From the NCBI GenBank assembly GCA_903825645.1, contig CAIKBL010000064.1, positions 95,030 to 159,029 of the forward strand: a DNA stretch of 64,000 nucleotides, in the 5' to 3' direction. Origin of the DNA: an uncultured Pseudomonadota bacterium (lineage in GTDB: Bacteria; Pseudomonadota; Gammaproteobacteria; Ga0077536). The translations under genes were made by a program, and so were the position numbers. This document shows, in pieces, positions 54,837 to 63,551 of this stretch. Under the pieces are notes generated by a model. That model did no database searches, was not told the origin of the DNA, and saw only the letters and a list, made by a program, of their open reading frames with translations. Each line of letters begins with the position of its first letter. The stretch's first letter is position 1.

Positions 54837-57206
54837 GTGAGCACTTCACAACCTGCTGTCAATGCCTATACCAGTGATGGTCTTCAGTCGGCGTTTAATT
54901 TCTTTGACCTAAATGGCGACGGACGTGTTTCGGAGGCTGAATTAGGCCAAGCGCTCAAGGAATCGTTGCATAAAAATCTAAGTGATGGCGTGGTCCGGGC
55001 ACTATCGCAGGAAGTCGGTGCGGGTGACGACAGGGAGTTCGACCTGCTTCAGTTCATGACGTACGTCCTATCGAAGCGTTTAGACAGCGTTCTTCAGCTA
55101 AGAGAAGCATTCGCGCTATTGGACCGTGACGCCGTCGGCAGGGTAACGCCCGATGATGTTCGCGCCATGATGGCCGGATTGGGTTGGTCGGCAACCTCTG
55201 CCGAAGTCGACGATATCTTTCTCGAGCTTGATCTGGATGGCGATGGTGCGCTGGACTTTGAGGAATTTTCCCGGGCCATCACCGAGTTCTATGTACCAAA
55301 AAAACGCGCTGCGGCGAGCACGGCAACGGCTACCCAGGCCCCTGCTTCAGCACCAACCCCCGTGTCTATTAACTCGGGCGCACTGGGCGAAAAGCCCACC
55401 CCGCCAGTCGAAACGACATCAGAGAACGAGTTGGACCGCGTGCGGGCATTGTTGGCGCAGCATCCGAGTGATGTACCCGAACAGGGTAGCTCGGTTCTGC
55501 AGCTGCAGATCGGTCTTTTCCGACTCATTCAAGGGGCCGTTTATCGTTGTTTTCGTGCGAGTTTCTCGGCCAACCACGAAACGCATCTGCCGGTACGGGA
55601 CTTGCCGTACCGCATTACCGACCTTGTTACGTTCGTTCGAACGGCGATTGAGTTGTATAAGGGGCTCGGAATCGTCAGTATCGAGTGTCATTCGGTCTTG
55701 GATGCCGTACCAAGTTCACTGGAGGCGGAGTATGCCCGTCTGGTGGCCCGTATAAGGGACTGGACTACCGTCGATAAAACGCCGGCGATGGTTGCTGAGG
55801 TGCACCGAATGCTCGCTTCTTCGAGCTCCGCTGAGACAAACCGTGCGCGGTTCGTGATGTTTGTCGAAAAACTGCTCGGACAACGTAAGACTGAACTCGA
55901 ATTCATCGATATAGTTAATGAAGTCCTAGCGGCAGAGGAATTACAACGCTCGCAAATACGTGAATCCGCTGAATTCGAGCCGGCCGTCACCCCGGAGTCA
56001 GCGGACGCGCCACGCGACTACTTGGCGCGATGGAATCGCGTCATCTTGGAGCACGCAAGTGAGTCGATCCCTGGCGCGATAATGCCTGTTGCATACTGGT
56101 ATGAGGATTTCATGCCGAAGTTGCTCGCCGCATTTAGCGTGACTTCAACATCAGACATTGAGGCAAACACGACACCAGACGAAGTAGAATTGATGACGTG
56201 GTACGAAGAATCGTCAACAGCCGGAGAATTCTTGCGGTACGGACCTTATATACCGCAGGTCTTTCCCGATGCCCCCCCGGCGGAGAAATTGCGCATCAAG
56301 CAGGCGTGGCGCCTCGCCAGACACTATCTCAACGGCGTTCAAAAGCGGCGAGAACGGCTTGAGGTCGGACGGGATAGCGGTGCCCTCTCGCAGTACGTTG
56401 CGTTCATCGATGTCTACCTAGGACGCACCTTCATCCGCGACGCCGACATGCGGTTGTCTTTCCCGTATTACATAGGGCCGGCTGTGTGGCGTTTCTTGCA
56501 TACAACGGCCGAAATTACCGCGAGCAAATCTATCGAGGCGCAGAGCGTTTTGGTCGATCGATTCAAGGAATTTTTTCGTCTGTTCGCATTCCTATATCCA
56601 TGTCCGTATTGCCGCCATCACTTGAATGCCTATGTCGTCCAGAACCGTGAAATGGATTTGTATCCAATCGAGTACATTCTGCTAGGGCATGAGCCGACTT
56701 CCACAGAATTTCGAATGTCACTGGGAGACAAGCTTGCAACGGTAACCGATGGCCGCTCGCTGCGGTTCTTTCTGTGGAAATTGCACAACACCGTGTCTTC
56801 GTCGATCAGCCGTAGCGAGGAGTGGTATCAGCGGGACGAGAGGGCGTTTTACACCACGCGATTTTGGCCCAGCATTGACGCAGAGATCGCCCGAGCGCGA
56901 GTGCGTGAACAGATCAGTGTGAGCACGAACAGAATCGGGGCGCTGTACGAGCTTTGGAAGCCCCTGTCTAGATTGTCTTACATCCGAGCGCAGATGCAGG
57001 CCTACGTCACGACAGGCGACCAGAATCGGCTGCATGGGGCTTTAATTGATGCCAAGGATCACATCGAGGCACTTGAGGCTGCGGTGGTAGCGGGCGGCTT
57101 TTTGCAAGAAACCTATCGACTCGACGTTGAACGTTCTGACCAGAACCCGTCTTTTACTCCGGAAGAGGAAGCCTATAGTCGTAGCGCGATGTTCGTGGTG
57201 ATTTAG
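54837..57206 (+). CDS. Calmodulin-like EF-hand protein fused to an ERV/ALR sulfhydryl-oxidase domain
   Basis: 789 residues. Residues 20-145 hold four EF-hand units: canonical loops D24-E35 (DLNGDGRVSEAE) and D132-E143 (DLDGDGALDFEE), plus two degenerate ones (about 62-73 and 96-107), as in calmodulin. An Ala/Pro/Thr linker (about 150-190) and an unrecognised middle follow. Residues about 540-665 match ERV/ALR: W551RFLH, LYPC589PYC592RHHL with the redox CxxC, and WKLH650NTV for FAD. The second shuttle Cys pair and the structural disulfide of yeast Erv1 are not visible. No signal peptide. GTG 54837 has GGGA 7 bases upstream; the TTG extension at 54813 is possible. Inference: a calcium-responsive cytoplasmic or late-exported thiol oxidase. 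Confidence 0.85.
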   Translation: MSTSQPAVNAYTSDGLQSAFNFFDLNGDGRVSEAELGQALKESLHKNLSDGVVRALSQEVGAGDDREFDLLQFMTYVLSKRLDSVLQLREAFALLDRDAVGRVTPDDVRAMMAGLGWSATSAEVDDIFLELDLDGDGALDFEEFSRAITEFYVPKKRAAASTATATQAPASAPTPVSINSGALGEKPTPPVETTSENELDRVRALLAQHPSDVPEQGSSVLQLQIGLFRLIQGAVYRCFRASFSANHETHLPVRDLPYRITDLVTFVRTAIELYKGLGIVSIECHSVLDAVPSSLEAEYARLVARIRDWTTVDKTPAMVAEVHRMLASSSSAETNRARFVMFVEKLLGQRKTELEFIDIVNEVLAAEELQRSQIRESAEFEPAVTPESADAPRDYLARWNRVILEHASESIPGAIMPVAYWYEDFMPKLLAAFSVTSTSDIEANTTPDEVELMTWYEESSTAGEFLRYGPYIPQVFPDAPPAEKLRIKQAWRLARHYLNGVQKRRERLEVGRDSGALSQYVAFIDVYLGRTFIRDADMRLSFPYYIGPAVWRFLHTTAEITASKSIEAQSVLVDRFKEFFRLFAFLYPCPYCRHHLNAYVVQNREMDLYPIEYILLGHEPTSTEFRMSLGDKLATVTDGRSLRFFLWKLHNTVSSSISRSEEWYQRDERAFYTTRFWPSIDAEIARARVREQISVSTNRIGALYELWKPLSRLSYIRAQMQAYVTTGDQNRLHGALIDAKDHIEALEAAVVAGGFLQETYRLDVERSDQNPSFTPEEEAYSRSAMFVVI

Positions 57207-57965
57207 CGGGAGAGATCGTTGAAATATCGAAGGGGTACCGGTCTGACAGAAATGCATTAGTGCAGCAGGTTTGCCCAGAATTTTTGTTGTGTGACCGGGC
57301 TCAGTCGCGCGCCAACTCTAGGTTTTCCTCGTTGTCTCTCGTGGCGATTTTTGCGGATATCGTTTCGGTCTGTATCGCTTCATAAAGTTCGGATGCGGCG
57401 TTGGCGGATCGCGTATTGCCCAAAGCCTGCAATAAGTTGCGTGCCGAGGAATATTTGAGTTGACGTACGTGCAACTAATTCTGGCTCGCATACAATCTAC
57501 CGACCCGCAACCCTTCACGTCGCGCATAGTCGAATACCGGCAGCCCGCTGGCTTCGCACGCGCCAAAATAATCCGACCAATACCGCCTGTGCCGCATTAT
57601 CGATGCTTCGTCCGTCGTCCCTAGTTACTCCTTTATTTCGCGGCCAGTAACATTGCAGATTCATAGTGACGTGGCTCAAGGTTCGCTTGATTTTTTGGGG
57701 TTGGTTGCGAGTACCGCGTATCAAAATCAAAAACTTAGTTCACAAGAGCGCGTCAGTTTCTTGTATGAATTCCCTTCGAAAATAAAATACAGATATGCCC
57801 GACTTAAGCTTCAAGCGGCACCTATAAGTCCGCATAAAGAGGCGGTAAAAAATGCACTTTCTATATTTTATTCGACGTCGAATTCGAGGATTACATAAAC
57901 GGTGTCCTATGAATATTCGTTGGACAGTAGAAGAAAAATTAAAAATGCCAAGGAGGAGATGAATC
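57207..57965. other. Gene-poor, relatively AT-rich stretch
   Basis: 759 bases. Its right part is clearly more AT-rich than the surroundings. It has a perfect 14-base palindrome, ATTCGACGTCGAAT (57870-57883), 82 bases before the next start, a possible operator. A frame at 57653-57898 has no start or ribosome site. Confidence 0.45.
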
Positions 57966-58259
57966 ATGTCAGCCATAGTTCTGGTACTTCTGCATGGCGG
58001 GGATCGCGACACCTTGATTGGCTTGGTCAAAAAGGGAAAGGGCTTTCTCGGAAAAGGTGATGCTGCGGTGGTTAGAATGGCGCAAATTTACGCCGGACCT
58101 GATACCGGCGATCTACTGGTGGCAACCCGATATTCGAGTTTTGAGGCTTATGGTAAGGCGATCGGAATGCTTACGAAGAGTGATCCCTTCATGAAATTGA
58201 TGGCCCAAGTGTCCCCGTTCATCGCTAATCGAGTGATCTTGTCGGATATCAATCTATAG
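57966..58259 (+). CDS. Small dimeric alpha/beta-barrel-like protein, 97 residues
   Basis: Start ATG 57966 behind AAGGAGGAG, about 7 bases upstream, one of the best ribosome sites in the window. The protein has beta-strand VLVLLHGG, helix DTLIGLVKKGKGFL, strands VVRMAQIYAG and DLLVATRYSSFEAYGKAIGML, as in small ferredoxin-like (ABM/DUF1330-type) proteins. No catalytic residues visible. Soluble, role unknown. Confidence 0.72.
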   Translation: MSAIVLVLLHGGDRDTLIGLVKKGKGFLGKGDAAVVRMAQIYAGPDTGDLLVATRYSSFEAYGKAIGMLTKSDPFMKLMAQVSPFIANRVILSDINL

Positions 58260-59008
58260 ACGACGGGCGCTCAGCCGCAATAAGACCGTTCACGCTTCAG
58301 GGAGCCCCCCGCTCCGGGCGGCGTCTGCACGGCAGTTTGCGTAGCCTTACTGCTGCTTACGCCAGCTGAAGCCCAAGCCGTCAAATCCAGGATCTAGGCG
58401 GGCGATGCTGGCGAGTTAGTGGACTGCCTAATTCTATATGCCAGTGAGCTGATGTCGGAGATGAAGTCCGTGCCCGGATTTGTCGGGACCAGGCCAACCT
58501 TTACGGCATAGCCCCAAACCACTATCTTCGGACGGATAGGTTCCGGCGGTTCCGCACCGCACTCGGTAATGGTGACGACACTCGCTCGTTGCTCCGCGAG
58601 TGTAATAGAGACCGCCAGCGTCGCCGATTGGTGCCTTTTGATGAGCGTCACCCACGCCTAAACGCTGATAGGCTCCATGAAGGTTGGACCATAATTGAGA
58701 GCTCGGCAAACTGGAAAGGGAGCAAAAATTCAGTGGCCATGTGTGATTGGGTCACTGATTCTGATGCCAGAGTGTGCCCCTGTAATTTGGGGAAAGCTCG
58801 CTAGCAACCAACAAGATTTCAACATGAAAAATATAGTTGCGGGAAGAACGACTCGCGACCCGCAGCGTTATCTTCGTTAACCCGGGGGGTTCGCGCCCCT
58901 TTTAGCTGCCCGTCTTTTTTTCAGCGTTTTTCCCGCCTCCGGCTGCCGGCGATACCTCGCATCAGGAAGGCATCTCGCTGCGTAGCTGGGAAGCGTTGTG
59001 TACCTTAC
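58260..59008. other. Gene-poor region, possible decayed gene
   Basis: 749 bases. Two overlapping - strand frames (58394-58651 and 58434-58709) have protein-like content (EPIRPKIVVWGYAVKVGL; LHGAYQRLGVGDAHQ) in different phases, which would fit a frameshifted gene. Too weak to call. Confidence 0.35.
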
Positions 59009-59164
59009 TTAGTGCGGCTGCCATGAAGACCGTGTGGTCGCGCAGAGATACTCACGGTTACCGTCTGGGCCGGCCTTCCGACTACGGGAGGGCGACATTC
59101 CGCAACCTACAAGGATCGACATGATAGCCGAGGCAAGAACCAAAGATAGGCGAGTCGACTTCAT
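59009..59164 (-). CDS. Very small lipoprotein, 51 residues
   Basis: ATG 59164 follows AGGAAA (about 7 bases). Signal LSLVLASAIMSILVGC ends in the lipobox LVGC, so Cys21 would be acylated. The mature part is only 31 residues, basic and Ser/Arg-rich, with one more Cys. No relatives recognised. Too short for most gene finders. Stop TAA at 59009-59011. Confidence 0.6.
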   Translation of the reverse strand: MKSTRLSLVLASAIMSILVGCGMSPSRSRKAGPDGNREYLCATTRSSWQPH

Positions 59165-59515
59165 GGCTGTTTCCTAAACCAAGATGCGCGTCATAGACGC
59201 ACGCTCGTGATACTGAAGCTAGGCAAAAGGCCTTGAGGCATCATGCTAGGGGCCTCTTCCTTCTACAGCAAGACGGGCCCCAAGAAAGCGGGTAGCGCTG
59301 AGCGATAGCGCCTAGCGCGTGGGGAACATGGTATCCCAGCGAGCGCCTCCGCTAGATGCGAATCCTAACATTTCGGGTATCGAGCAGCGTTGGGTGCATC
59401 CAATCCAAGTACGTCTGTAAAGAAACAGCCGTGTCCGAGGCAAGGATGAGCGGATAGCGATCCCCGGTTTCATGGAAGCCCCGCTGGAGATGCACGAATT
59501 CGTATGGGCGGTGGC
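59165..59515. other. Intergenic, no gene seen
   Basis: 351 bases. No gene supported. Confidence 0.4.
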
Positions 59516-60031
59516 TCACCGCGGCTTGACAGCAATCACTTCGATTTCTACCAGCGCGCCCGGAAGGGCCAGGGCCACGACCTGCATGGCGCTGCGGGCC
59601 GGCTTACTAGGTTGCTCGGCAGTGCCGAAGAACTGGCTATAGCCTTTCATCAGCCCAGCAAAATCCATTTTGTTTTCTTTCGCCGGATCCCCCACCAGAA
59701 GCACCGTCATTTTCACGATATCTCCCAACCCAAGGCCGAGCCGCGCCAGCGTGGCCTTGATGTTGTTAAGTGTGCTCACGGTCTGCGCTTCGGTATCGCC
59801 GTAGGAGGCAACGCTACCTTTGGCGGCGTCTTTGTTGGCCACGCTGGGCAGCGCGCCGCTCACATAGACGGTGTCGAGATCGCCGCGCACGGTCACCGCG
59901 GAGGAGATGGGAAACCGATTGCCGTCTGGTAGCGGGAGACGCACCACATCATCAGCGGGGGCCGCCGCGACCAGCGTGGCCAACAACAGGCCGGAGGCGG
60001 CGGCAGTGATTTTCAGTAACCGGATATTCAT
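59516..60031 (-). CDS. Exported RidA/YER057c/UK114 family protein
   Basis: 171 residues. Signal peptide MNIRLLKITAAASGLLLATLVAAA, so periplasmic, unlike classic cytosolic RidA. The Rid core has VYVSGALPS, QTVSTLNNIKATLARLGLGLGDIVKMTVLL, and the key Arg in PARSAMQV and Glu in VEIEVIAV, so imine deaminase activity is possible. ATG 60031 overlaps the stop of the upstream amine oxidase gene as ATGA. Confidence 0.9.
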   Translation of the reverse strand: MNIRLLKITAAASGLLLATLVAAAPADDVVRLPLPDGNRFPISSAVTVRGDLDTVYVSGALPSVANKDAAKGSVASYGDTEAQTVSTLNNIKATLARLGLGLGDIVKMTVLLVGDPAKENKMDFAGLMKGYSQFFGTAEQPSKPARSAMQVVALALPGALVEIEVIAVKPR

Positions 60032-61626
60032 GAGGTTCTGTCCTCTGCGGGTAGTGGGGAAGTGGAGGTGTGGGCGGCCGCGCGCTGCGCGACAAGTTCG
60101 AGCGCGCGATGCGCTGAGAGCACCGCGCCTTCCTGCCAACCCGGCATCTGGCTCAGGTTGGCGGACGCGAAATACACGCGCCCGGCGGGCTGGTTAAGCA
60201 GCATATAATCTTCGGGTTCGTTATTGCCATCGCCGCCTTCCCACGGTTTGACCCACGGGCCGAGGCTGTAAGGTATCTGTGCCCAGGTCACGTTGATGCC
60301 GTGCGTGAGCGACTCCGAACAACCGGGGTGTACCTGCTCGATCGATTCCCGGGCGGCGGCGATGCGGGCGTTGACCGGCAATTCACCAAGGCGTACCGCA
60401 GCGTCGCCGTTCGAGTAGGCGCCGAGCACGATGCCTGTGGGCGCGTGAAAGCCGTGACTCGGGTACCAGATGAGTCCGGTGTCGTTTTTGACGTAGGAAA
60501 TGCCGCCATAGATGTGCTGTGCTTCCCAGAAGCGCGGCGCTTCAAAGGCCACCTTCAGCGAGTGGTCGTAGCGCACGCGGCCCAGCGCGGATTTCACCGG
60601 CCCAGCGAAATCGTTGTCGATGCCGGCCAGAATGTTGAACGGCAGCGTGCAGATCATGTAATCCGCCTCCAGTGTGCCGGTTTTGCCGGAGCCAGTGTGA
60701 CGCCAGGTGACTTTCACACTTTTCTCACCCTGACGAATTTGCACGATTTCGCGCTGCCGTTTGATGATTTGACCGAGCCGTGACTCAAACGCTTTGGGGA
60801 GGTGATCCATCCCGCCGACCGGCTGGAGCATAGTGGCCTGCCAGTCGATGAATTCGTCGAACATGATCGCGATCCACAGATCCGCATCCAGCAGTTCGTG
60901 CATCGACAGCGGCGACACCGCCACGCCTGTGCGGTCAAACGCGCCGGGCATGGTTTGATAACCCGCCCGCTCCGAGCCGCGATATTCGTTCTGCTCGTTG
61001 AGATCGCCATACAGGCGCAGGAATTCCACCATGCGCTCGCGGTCGTCGGCGCCGAGTTGGTCGTCGAGTCGCCGGCGATTAACGGCCTTGGTGAGGAGTT
61101 CACTTACGTGTCCACGGGTGTCGGCCATCGCCTGCCGGATACGGAAAGGCCTGCCGCCCTGCACGCGGTCCGAGCGCATGAAGGCGCTGCGGCTTTGATT
61201 GACCTCGGTTTCGAGCGCCACGCTAAACTTGCGGCAGTAACCGAGGATAGTCTCGTGATGACTCGGCAAGCGCGCGGGGCCTGCGTTGAAGTATTCGCCT
61301 TTGGAAAATTCACAGGTCTGCACACTGCCGTCGGTCATCGCCACCCGGGAGCCGCGGCGAACGCTCCAGTTGCGCCCGCCGACGCGCTCACGGGCTTCGA
61401 GTACGGTGACCTCATAGCCGGCTTCGCGCAGTTCGTAAGCCGACACCAGCCCCGCCATGCCGGCGCCCAGAATCAGTACCCGGGTTTTTTTATCTGCCCG
61501 CGGCAAGCGGAGCGGCCCCGCAGGTTCCGCGTCGCCGGTCATGCCGAGCGCGCGCATTGAGGTATACGCCGCACTGAAGCCGCCGACGGCGGCGATACGC
61601 GAGAGAAACTGCCGACGCGTGCTCAT
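60028..61626 (-). CDS. Tat-exported flavin monoamine oxidase family protein
   Basis: 532 residues. Twin-arginine signal STRRQFLSRIAAVGG at the start; then the FAD site RVLILGAGMAGLVSAYEL, LEARERVGGR, and the C-terminal YMLLNQPAGRVYFASANLSQMPGWQEGAVLSAHRALEL, as in amine and L-amino-acid oxidases. Oxidises an amine in the periplasm, releasing imine and hydrogen peroxide. ATG 61626; a 22-codon upstream extension is very basic and would bury the Tat motif. Overlaps RidA by 4 bases, so the two are co-translated. Confidence 0.9.
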   Translation of the reverse strand: MSTRRQFLSRIAAVGGFSAAYTSMRALGMTGDAEPAGPLRLPRADKKTRVLILGAGMAGLVSAYELREAGYEVTVLEARERVGGRNWSVRRGSRVAMTDGSVQTCEFSKGEYFNAGPARLPSHHETILGYCRKFSVALETEVNQSRSAFMRSDRVQGGRPFRIRQAMADTRGHVSELLTKAVNRRRLDDQLGADDRERMVEFLRLYGDLNEQNEYRGSERAGYQTMPGAFDRTGVAVSPLSMHELLDADLWIAIMFDEFIDWQATMLQPVGGMDHLPKAFESRLGQIIKRQREIVQIRQGEKSVKVTWRHTGSGKTGTLEADYMICTLPFNILAGIDNDFAGPVKSALGRVRYDHSLKVAFEAPRFWEAQHIYGGISYVKNDTGLIWYPSHGFHAPTGIVLGAYSNGDAAVRLGELPVNARIAAARESIEQVHPGCSESLTHGINVTWAQIPYSLGPWVKPWEGGDGNNEPEDYMLLNQPAGRVYFASANLSQMPGWQEGAVLSAHRALELVAQRAAAHTSTSPLPAEDRTS

Positions 61627-62333
61627 GCGCGGCGGGCGGCGCGAATCAGCGGGGCGTCGATCACCCGCAGACGACCGAGGCCGCGCACGCAAAGCGCCAG
61701 ATCAGTCACCACTTCCTTTCGTCTCGCGAAAATGGTCGCACGCGACAATCCCGTCACCGAGGACACCATCAAATCACCTCCTTAACCAATCGCCATTGAT
61801 TCAGTCGCCGCCCAATGGTCGGCGTCCACTCTCGTCAAGATAGGGTTCAATCTCCACCCATTTCGCGACCAGTCTCGCTCCAAGCTCATGATTTCTTCTC
61901 ATCCCTATATCAGATCATAAATCACATAACTTGCCTATTTAAATTACACCGGATGAGCCTGTCGCGAAGTCGCAGCGCTCTGCAGTGTGTTGCCGGTACG
62001 ACCCGCCGTGCCTTGCAACGCCTCCGAATCGGTCGCCGACGTTGAGCGGACTCCCCCGCCACCTCGCTTCGATGACTGCGCGCTTGCCGAAATGTCCGGC
62101 ACCTCGACGAACGCGTACTGCGAATGCCCGCGCCATCTCATGTTCCTTGTGCTGAGGTTTGACAGCTTCTAACGCTACAGCGCCGAAAGCGCGAACCGTG
62201 GATCGGCCGATGCGGCGATTCCCCGTGACCTTCAGCGCACCGCCGGCCAAGCACGTGTGTTGCTCGAAGACGCGCTTATTCGCGTGGCGCGTATCGAGGA
62301 GATGCCCCTACCGGCAAGTATCGCCGTGCGCAC
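61627..62333. other. Gene-poor region with a possible gene remnant
   Basis: 707 bases. Just before 62334 a + strand open stretch (about 62170-62337) ends ALIRVARIEEMPLPASIAVRT and stops in a GTGA overlap with the next gene, which would fit the C-terminal end of a lost upstream gene. Nothing else seen. Confidence 0.4.
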
Positions 62334-62798
62334 GTGAGCGTATATACGGCGCCGCTAGACGCGCTGCGGCCCGCGCTACTCTTCGGTGTAGCCGGTCTGG
62401 TGCCTTTCGTCGAGCTCGCGCGGCTCAACGCTTTGGACCCCACGTCAGCCGTCACGTTGCTGCAGGCGTTGGCAACCTATGGTGCCGGGATCCTGGGTTT
62501 AGTGTGCGCGCCACATTGGAGTTACCCGTTACGCCGTGCACGCGATACCCGCGGTCGCAGTCGCTTGACGCTGATGCAGTATTGGTGGAGTGTCCTGCCA
62601 GCACGCGTCGGTTGGCTTGCCCTCCAGTTGCCGGTGCTAATCGCCCTGTGCGTGTAGGCGCTCGACTTCGTGGCGCGCTATGCAGTTGACCACGCGCTGG
62701 CAGCGGTCGAAGTGGTGCCGCGGTGGTTCCCACGCCTGCGCGCCACACGGAGTACGATCGCGGCTGAGGCGCTCGTGTTCGTCGAATTCAACCTGGAG
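62334..62798 (+). pseudogene. DUF3429 membrane protein, interrupted
   Basis: DUF3429 pattern: LFGVAGLVPFVEL, ATYGAGILGLVCAPHW, WWSVLPARVGWLALQLPVLIALCV, then a TAG stop at 62655-62657. The same frame continues past the stop with family-like sequence (FVARYAVDHA..., VVPRWFPRLRATRSTIAA), the usual C-terminal end. No stop follows and the frame runs into the next gene. So the gene carries a nonsense mutation and lost its end. Confidence 0.6.
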
Positions 62799-62804
62799 CA
62801 GGTC

Positions 62805-63296
62805 ATGCAATCAAACGAGAAAGAATCCACAACCGTGGTCGCCGCGGTGTTGAGCCCGCAGAGCGCATGGAACGCCGCGCGCGTCACGGAATTTCTGCAC
62901 ACCGCACAACTCCCGCTGCGAGTCGCGACGCTGGATAGGGATGGATTTCCCCATATTACCTCCCTGTGGTTTCGCTATGCCGCTGGCCGGATCTTCTGCT
63001 GTACGCAGCAAAATGCCGTAATCGCGCGCCATCTCAGGTACAACGCGCAGGTCGGTTTCGAATTGGCGGTGAATCAACCACCCTATCATGGTCTAAGCGG
63101 ACACGGCGCGGCAGTGGTGGTCACTCAGGATGCGATCGCTTTACTTGACCAGTTGGCCAGGCACTATCTCGAGGATCGCAATCCCGGCCTCAGGAAGTGG
63201 CTGCTTTCACGCGTCGCGACCGAAGTGGTAATCGAGATTACCCCGCTTCACATCACGAGCTGGGACTTCACGCGCCGCATGACGAGCGCGGACTGA
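62805..63296 (+). CDS. Pyridoxamine 5'-phosphate oxidase-fold protein
   Basis: 163 residues. Split-barrel fold: LPLRVATLDRDGFPHITSLWFRYAAGRIFCCTQQNAVIARHLRYNAQVGFELA, then a short C-terminal part ending VVIEITPLHITSWDFTRR, as in FMN- or F420-binding PPOX proteins. Start ATG 62805 with GGAG 6 bases upstream; the open frame upstream belongs to the decayed DUF3429 gene. Confidence 0.85.
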   Translation: MQSNEKESTTVVAAVLSPQSAWNAARVTEFLHTAQLPLRVATLDRDGFPHITSLWFRYAAGRIFCCTQQNAVIARHLRYNAQVGFELAVNQPPYHGLSGHGAAVVVTQDAIALLDQLARHYLEDRNPGLRKWLLSRVATEVVIEITPLHITSWDFTRRMTSAD

Positions 63297-63551
63297 GCCG
63301 GTACCCCTCCAACGTCGGTGGGTGGTGCGCGCATATTCGGTCGGCAAATAAACGTCCCGGAAACCTGTCGTCGGGCTACGGGGGGCGTCGCGACGCCGTG
63401 AACGCGTGAGCATAGATAAGCCTGTATTCTTGGTGAATCTTGGCTCCAATTAACGACAATCCGGGGGTAGGCGAACTGCACATGCGGCGTTCTAGGTAAG
63501 CAACCGGATGGACTCCTCCTCACCCTAACTTTTCTGCATCTATGCGCCAGA

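Noticed and set aside
57653..57898. An 81-codon frame in the AT-rich stretch
   Set aside because: No canonical start with a ribosome site, no recognisable pattern.
58394..58709. Two overlapping - strand frames with protein-like content
   Set aside because: No ribosome site, different phases and no family; possibly one decayed gene, too weak to list.
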